Source: Candidatus Omnitrophota bacterium (lineage in GTDB: Bacteria; Omnitrophota; Gorgyraeia; 2-02-FULL-51-18; JAGOUK01). Taken from it: a DNA stretch of 10,109 nucleotides. Under the pieces are notes generated by a model. That model did not search any database, was not told the origin of the DNA, and worked only from the letters and a program-made list of their open reading frames with translations. The position numbers and the translations under genes are program-made. Numbering within the stretch: position 1 is the stretch's first letter; every line of letters begins with the position of its first letter. This document shows, piece after piece, positions 7,501 through 10,109 of this stretch. The stretch spans positions 1 through 10,109 of the forward strand of contig JAGOUK010000031.1 of assembly GCA_018061225.1 (NCBI GenBank). The letters run 5' to 3'.

Positions 7501-8329
7501 GGATCCGGCTTTGTGGACTTCCGGGTCCGCGCCGGATTACGCTGACCCCGCCACCCGTGAGCGGATCACCGCCAACGTGCTTGCGTCAGTCAAGGGTCTT
7601 GAGGGATCCGACGGGGTCGCCGCTTGGATTATTTCGAACCCTCAGGGATTTTTGAAGGGTGATGAGCCGATGAGTCAGTCGTTTTGGGAATCGTATTACG
7701 GATTCTTGAATGAACTCACGCAGAAGATCAAGGCCGAAGATCCTTCCAGACCCGTTGTCGTTGAGGTTGCAGGAACCGATAAGTTCAAATGGGTGTCCGG
7801 TCTTTTGCCGGATGCGGACGCGATCGGTGTGTATGGCAAAGACGGCGCCTGGGGTTGGAAGAAGACCTTTGATCAGATCCGCAAGGATGTCAATAAACCC
7901 GTTCTAGTGCTGGCATATGGCGCTGACAGTTACGACATGTCCGCTTCCAAAGCCGATGAGGATGCTCAGGCCTGGATGATCGAATCCCAGTGGCGGGCGC
8001 TCGATCCCCAGACGACACGGCTCAACGATGCCGGTCAGGCTCTCGGAGGCTTTGTGTATGAGTGGTCGGATTCTTGGTGGGCGGCAGATCCTGCTTCACC
8101 GTCAACCTGGACGGTTCAGGACACTTCAGCGCAGAGCTCAAGCGCCGCTTACCCGGCTGATTTTGTGTCCGCCGACCAGATGAACGTCAACGAGGAATGG
8201 TTCGGGATCATGAAGCTTCGTCCCGCGGCACCTGGCACCGCGGCGCCTGTTTTGGCGCCCAAAAAGGTCTACGAGACTCTCAGGCAGATGTGGACCGGTC
8301 CCTCGGATGTCTGTCTCGGCAAAAGTTGA
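4529..8329 (+). CDS. Membrane-anchored protein with three tandem GH2-like barrels, two with altered catalytic residues
   Basis: This is a 1266-residue protein. A short charged N-terminus (1-12) is followed by one hydrophobic segment (about 13-34) that should anchor it in the inner membrane with the rest outside the cytoplasm. Three homologous barrels follow at about 44-416, 488-848 and 898-1255, joined by linkers; the first is Pro/Ala-rich (PATPAPEPAPAP-type, about 453-465). Barrel 1 has acid/base E182 (WILGNENN) and nucleophile E288 (MIEFGAD), so it should be an active GH-A clan glycosidase. Barrel 2 keeps E638 but has Gln730 at the nucleophile. Barrel 3 has Pro1038 and Ala1129 at the two sites. 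All keep EW..WW and NEEWxG. AGGAAG at 4516-4521 lies 7 bases before the ATG. Substrate unknown; barrels 2 and 3 may bind glycans. The open frame over 3.8 kb argues against decay of the gene. Confidence 0.85.
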   Translation: MADTGEKKNNSKGILFIIFSALALVGGGAYLWHLSSAGQMPSLSIQRYGDGGYMFKIDDKPFLVKGFCYNPIPVGKDFEYDFWADPGKPWLTDGKLMKEAGVNAVRIYRTGKHPNLTKQGISDLYTKFGIRTFVGHYLGFWDWPPANYANGAYQKKMTEDVLTMVRTYKDEPGIIGWILGNENNYSFDRNLRNFSTDEIDKLGDPEKMWEARARIYYRFVNDIAVEIRKIDTSRPIVMGLGEIKSLHFAAQETPNVDVLGVIAYRGASFGNLFRQIQQTYDKPVLMIEFGADRFNAYTREEDQMSQSRFVELQWKDIERNSVVKTGSGNAIGGLVFEWSDEWWKGNEALAHTWSIHDQSAQWSHSAYYYDYEAPGRMNINEEWWGVVSLTPRPEEMQNGVDKRTTTRAYDVLKSLWTKGQISVVTDTGAKELKVTAPSALTVPSSEAAKITIPAATPAPEPAPAPITLKTAASSETLPAAASSVPASGLVLVPNTAGGYTWSLNGEPFWAKGVAYSSSPSGSSNPAGAGSADSSNAVSFWSNPDRPWLKDAVLIKGAGANSVRFYADGSDIEGSVSAAQDFYSQGIYTFLGHDLGFWSQPLADYRDEAVRSTITKSVLEMVEAGKNEAGILGWILGNENNVPFEGGVSPDKTAQAEAYFSFVNELAEKIKAIDPARPVIMGVSETQYLEQIAKLTPDVDVIGLISYRGEGFEGLLGDYAKKTAKPVIALQYGADSYNAAANAPDEAAQATYLRSLWTDLRQNTTMEKASGAALGGFLYEWVDQWWRADVNQPSTWRMQDTTAQWSSASYKYDYAAPSNLNVNEEWFGLNKWVSNPANPSQFNMVPKQALAGLTPLLRKPGMLSPETLGFRIEGPSTAPRAAAAIPMAAPSNAVHSPLIKIVRNAAGGANLAAGGEAVWVRGVVYEPTPIGQGPVYDYLADTTSPWNNDGKLMAEAGINSVITHVSANNIPGAQSVADDLLKNYKIWTFAALDPALWTSGSAPDYADPATRERITANVLASVKGLEGSDGVAAWIISNPQGFLKGDEPMSQSFWESYYGFLNELTQKIKAEDPSRPVVVEVAGTDKFKWVSGLLPDADAIGVYGKDGAWGWKKTFDQIRKDVNKPVLVLAYGADSYDMSASKADEDAQAWMIESQWRALDPQTTRLNDAGQALGGFVYEWSDSWWAADPASPSTWTVQDTSAQSSSAAYPADFVSADQMNVNEEWFGIMKLRPAAPGTAAPVLAPKKVYETLRQMWTGPSDVCLGKS
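4658..5776 (+). repeat. GH2-like barrel unit 1, catalytic pair intact
   Basis: Residues 44-416 of the three-barrel protein. Motifs in order: KGFCYNPIPVG, GVNAVRIYRTG, GHYLGFW, WILGNENN (E182, codon 5072-5074), VIAYRG, LMIEFGAD (E288, codon 5390-5392), FEWSDEWW and NINEEWWG. This order fits a retaining GH-A clan barrel with acid/base after strand 4 and nucleophile on strand 7. Confidence 0.8.
5990..7072 (+). repeat. GH2-like barrel unit 2, nucleophile Glu replaced by Gln
   Basis: Residues 488-848. Motifs: KGVAYSSSPSG, GANSVRFYADG, GHDLGFW, WILGNENN (E638, codon 6440-6442), LISYRG, IALQYGAD (Q730, codon CAG 6716-6718), YEWVDQWW and NVNEEWFG. Everything around the active site is kept except the nucleophile, which is one base change from a Glu codon. 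Confidence 0.78.
7220..8293 (+). repeat. GH2-like barrel unit 3, both catalytic Glu lost
   Basis: Residues 898-1255. The unit aligns through RGVVYEPTPIG, AGINSVITHVS, WIISNPQG (Pro1038, codon 7640-7642), IGVYGKDG, LVLAYGAD (Ala1129, codon 7913-7915), YEWSDSWW and NVNEEWFG. The GHxLGFW motif of strand 3 and the YRG motif of strand 6 are also gone. It should have no hydrolase activity by the usual mechanism. Confidence 0.75.
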
Positions 8330-8384
8330 TTCGGCCGGCGATTTTTAATATCCTATAGCGACAATTTTCCCGCTAACACGAAGT

Positions 8385-8394
8385 AAGGAAGTGA
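8385..8394 (+). promoter_or_regulatory. Strong Shine-Dalgarno site that fixes the start at 8400
   Basis: AAGGAAGTGA matches the anti-Shine-Dalgarno sequence at nine of ten positions and ends 5 bases before the ATG at 8400. It contains the in-frame GTG at 8391, which therefore cannot be the start codon. Confidence 0.8.
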
Positions 8395-8399
8395 AGTAT

Positions 8400-9575
8400 A
8401 TGGGCTCCATTCGTACCGCGATTTTTGGCGTCGGCAACTGCGCAAGCTCTCTCGTCCAGGGACGTTTCTACTATTCTGACCGCAAGGCCAATGTGCCCGG
8501 ACTCATCACCAAGAATCTCGGCGGCTACTATGCCGCGGACATCGAATACGTTGCCGCGTTTGATATCGACCGCCGCAAGGTAGGGTTAGATCTCTCCAAG
8601 GCTATTTTTTCTCCCCCCAATTGCACGACCATCTTCCAGTCCAAAATCCCCAATATGAAATGTGTCGTGGAGCAGGGGTATATCATCGACTCTATCGCGG
8701 CGCACAATCAGGACTTTAGCGAGCATCAGCGCTTTGAGCCGCTCAAGAACCGTGATGCTTCTCAGGCTGAGGCCAAAGCCCGTATCGTTAAGACGCTCAA
8801 GGCTAAGAATGTTGAAGTCGTCGTGAACTACCTTCCGGTCGGCAGCGAGCTCAATGTCCGGTTCTACGCGCAGTGCGCGCTTGAAGCCGGTTGCGCGTTC
8901 GTCAACGCGGTTCCTGTGTTTGTCTCCAAAATTATGGGCGAAGAGTTTAAGCGCAAGGGACTTCCCATTCTAGGGGATGACATCAAGTCCCAGGTCGGAG
9001 CAACCATTGTCCACCGCGTGCTTGCCAAGCTGTTTGAAGACCGCGGTCAGTCGATTAAGCGCACGTATCAGCTCAATGTCGGCGGCAATACCGACTTCAT
9101 GAACATGCTCGACCGCAACCGCTTAGAGTCCAAGAAAATCTCCAAGACCCAGGCCGTTACGAGCCAGCTCAACGGCACCTGCCCGCCCAAGGATGATGTG
9201 CACGTGGGCCCGAGCGACTTTGTGCCATGGCTCAACGACAACAAGCTCTGCTTTATCCGAATCGAAGCCGAGCAGTTTGGCGGGGTGCCGATGAATCTTG
9301 AGCTTCGACTTTCTGTCGAGGATTCTCCCAATTCTGCCGGTGTTATCACAGACGCCATTCGTGCTGCTAAGGTCGCTCTGGACCGCAAGTTGGCCGGACC
9401 CATCATCGAAGCCTCGGCCTATTTGTTCAAGTCGCCGGTGCGCCAGTTTGATGACTCCGTGGCCCGCCAGATGCTCTTGGACTACGGGGCCACGCCCGCC
9501 GTGCGGGTGACGCTGAAGAACGCGCCGGCCAAAAATGGCGCCCGCTCGAAGCGTTCTCTCGCCGCCGCACGCTAG
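8400..9575 (+). CDS. Inositol-1-phosphate synthase (INO1, short bacterial/archaeal type)
   Basis: This 391-residue cytoplasmic enzyme converts glucose 6-phosphate to 1L-myo-inositol 1-phosphate, using bound NAD. An N-terminal Rossmann motif is clear (IFGVGNCASSL, 8-18, GxGxxA). Family signatures follow: VVNYLPVGSE (141-150), GDDIKSQVGAT (192-202) with the conserved Lys196, LNVGGNTDFMNML (225-237) and SVEDSPNSAGVITDAI (305-320). The length fits the short form known from Archaea, Actinobacteria and Thermotogae rather than the 500-plus-residue eukaryotic form. The C-terminus (374-391) is a basic Ala/Lys/Arg tail without obvious family equivalents. The product could feed inositol phospholipids or inositol-phosphate solutes; nothing in the window decides which. 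The gene starts 70 bases after the glycosidase-like gene and probably has its own promoter. Confidence 0.93.
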   Translation: MGSIRTAIFGVGNCASSLVQGRFYYSDRKANVPGLITKNLGGYYAADIEYVAAFDIDRRKVGLDLSKAIFSPPNCTTIFQSKIPNMKCVVEQGYIIDSIAAHNQDFSEHQRFEPLKNRDASQAEAKARIVKTLKAKNVEVVVNYLPVGSELNVRFYAQCALEAGCAFVNAVPVFVSKIMGEEFKRKGLPILGDDIKSQVGATIVHRVLAKLFEDRGQSIKRTYQLNVGGNTDFMNMLDRNRLESKKISKTQAVTSQLNGTCPPKDDVHVGPSDFVPWLNDNKLCFIRIEAEQFGGVPMNLELRLSVEDSPNSAGVITDAIRAAKVALDRKLAGPIIEASAYLFKSPVRQFDDSVARQMLLDYGATPAVRVTLKNAPAKNGARSKRSLAAAR

Positions 9576-9580
9576 CCCGC

Positions 9581-10109
9581 TTGCCTAAGCACAAATTCAC
9601 CCTCCTGTCCTGGAACGTCAACGGGATCCGATCCGCCGAGAAAAAAGGCTTTTTGACCTGGATCAACGCGGTCGGCGCGGATCTGATCTGCGTCCAGGAG
9701 ACCAAAGCTCATCCCGAGCAGCTCACCCCCGCTCTCCGGAATCCGGAAGGGTTTTTTACGTCCTGGGCCTCCGCGAACCGCAAGGGGTATAGCGGTGTCG
9801 CGACTTTTTCTAAGCGTCAGCCGGTGCAAACCATTGTGGGATGCGGCGCTGAAGAGTTCGACCTTGAGGGAAGGGTGATACAGACCGACTTTGAGGAGTT
9901 CACCCACTTTAATATTTACTTTCCAAACGGACAACGGGACGAGACTCGGCTGCAGTACAAGCTCAAATTTTATGAGCACATTCTGGATGTGTTTGAGGGG
10001 CTGAGGCGTAAGGGGCGCAAGGTCGTGATCGCGGGAGATGTGAACACGGCTCATCAGGAGATTGACCTGGCTCGCCCCAAAGAGAACTCTGGTACGTCCG
10101 GCTTCTTGC
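9581..10109 (+). CDS. Exodeoxyribonuclease III / AP endonuclease, partial at window end
   Basis: The first 176 residues of an ExoIII/ExoA-family base-excision repair enzyme (EEP superfamily), running off the window. Motifs in order: LLSWNVNGIR (N12), ADLICVQETK with metal ligand E40, RKGYSGVA (68-74), HFNIYFPNG with catalytic Tyr113, and VVIAGDVNTAHQEIDLARP with D153 and N155. Family members of about 250-270 residues cleave 5' to abasic sites with Mg2+. There is no ATG; TTG at 9581 gives the normal N-terminus (MPKHKFTLLSWN) and lies 5 bases after the inositol-phosphate synthase stop. No Shine-Dalgarno site is visible, so expression may depend on coupling to the upstream gene. The SGF motif near the cut-off end fits the family. 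Confidence 0.92.
   Translation, partial: MPKHKFTLLSWNVNGIRSAEKKGFLTWINAVGADLICVQETKAHPEQLTPALRNPEGFFTSWASANRKGYSGVATFSKRQPVQTIVGCGAEEFDLEGRVIQTDFEEFTHFNIYFPNGQRDETRLQYKLKFYEHILDVFEGLRRKGRKVVIAGDVNTAHQEIDLARPKENSGTSGFL

Noticed and set aside
7220..8293. Barrel 3 as a decaying pseudogene segment
   Set aside because: The frame is open without stops or frameshifts, and the EW..WW and NEEWFG motifs are intact, so a maintained non-catalytic role is more likely.
8326..8354. TTGATT and TATCCT with 17-base spacing before inositol-1-phosphate synthase
   Set aside because: Each hexamer matches the consensus only weakly and the -35 overlaps the end of the upstream gene. The gap may hold a promoter, but this pair is not convincing.
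8391..8399. GTG start at 8391 for inositol-1-phosphate synthase
   Set aside because: It lies inside the AAGGAAGTGA ribosome-binding site; the ATG at 8400 gives the expected N-terminus.

Overview
The window reads as one plus-strand stretch of a Gram-negative-type bacterial genome of moderately high G+C. It has Sec signal peptides, a lipobox lipoprotein and purine-rich Shine-Dalgarno sites. The mix of a sugar ABC importer, exported GH-A clan glycosidase-like proteins, small secreted carbohydrate-binding-type proteins and a short bacterial/archaeal-type inositol-phosphate synthase resembles what is seen in uncultured environmental phyla such as Omnitrophota or the PVC group. That placement is an impression, not a result.

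Layout. Positions 1-132 hold a near-perfect 56-bp-arm inverted repeat whose right arm is the genuine C-terminal coding sequence of a MalF-type permease; the left arm is its mirror copy and is probably a contig-end artefact. A MalG-type permease follows (164-1009). Next come an exported GH2-like TIM-barrel protein with an unassigned N-terminal region and a calcium-loop insertion (1015-3003), a secreted jelly-roll/CBM-like protein (3007-3615) and its lipoprotein paralogue (3642-4406). These five genes are closely packed and probably co-transcribed. A 16-bp inverted repeat (4429-4494) lies before a 1266-residue membrane-anchored protein (4529-8329) made of three tandem GH2-like barrels. After a 67-70 bp gap come inositol-1-phosphate synthase (8400-9575) and, 5 bp later, exonuclease III/AP endonuclease (9581 to the window end, partial), which look like unrelated housekeeping genes.

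Working model (inference). The first six genes form a glycan-use locus: surface or periplasmic barrels and CBM-like proteins capture and cut a polysaccharide, and the ABC importer takes up the products. The solute-binding protein and ATPase are not in the window. The most striking point is the triple-barrel protein. Barrel 1 keeps both catalytic glutamates (E182, E288). Barrel 2 keeps the acid/base (E638) but has Gln730 at the nucleophile position. Barrel 3 has lost both (Pro1038, Ala1129). All three keep the strongly conserved aromatic EW/WW and NEEW signature. This suggests one active enzyme fused to two barrels reused for binding or scaffolding.
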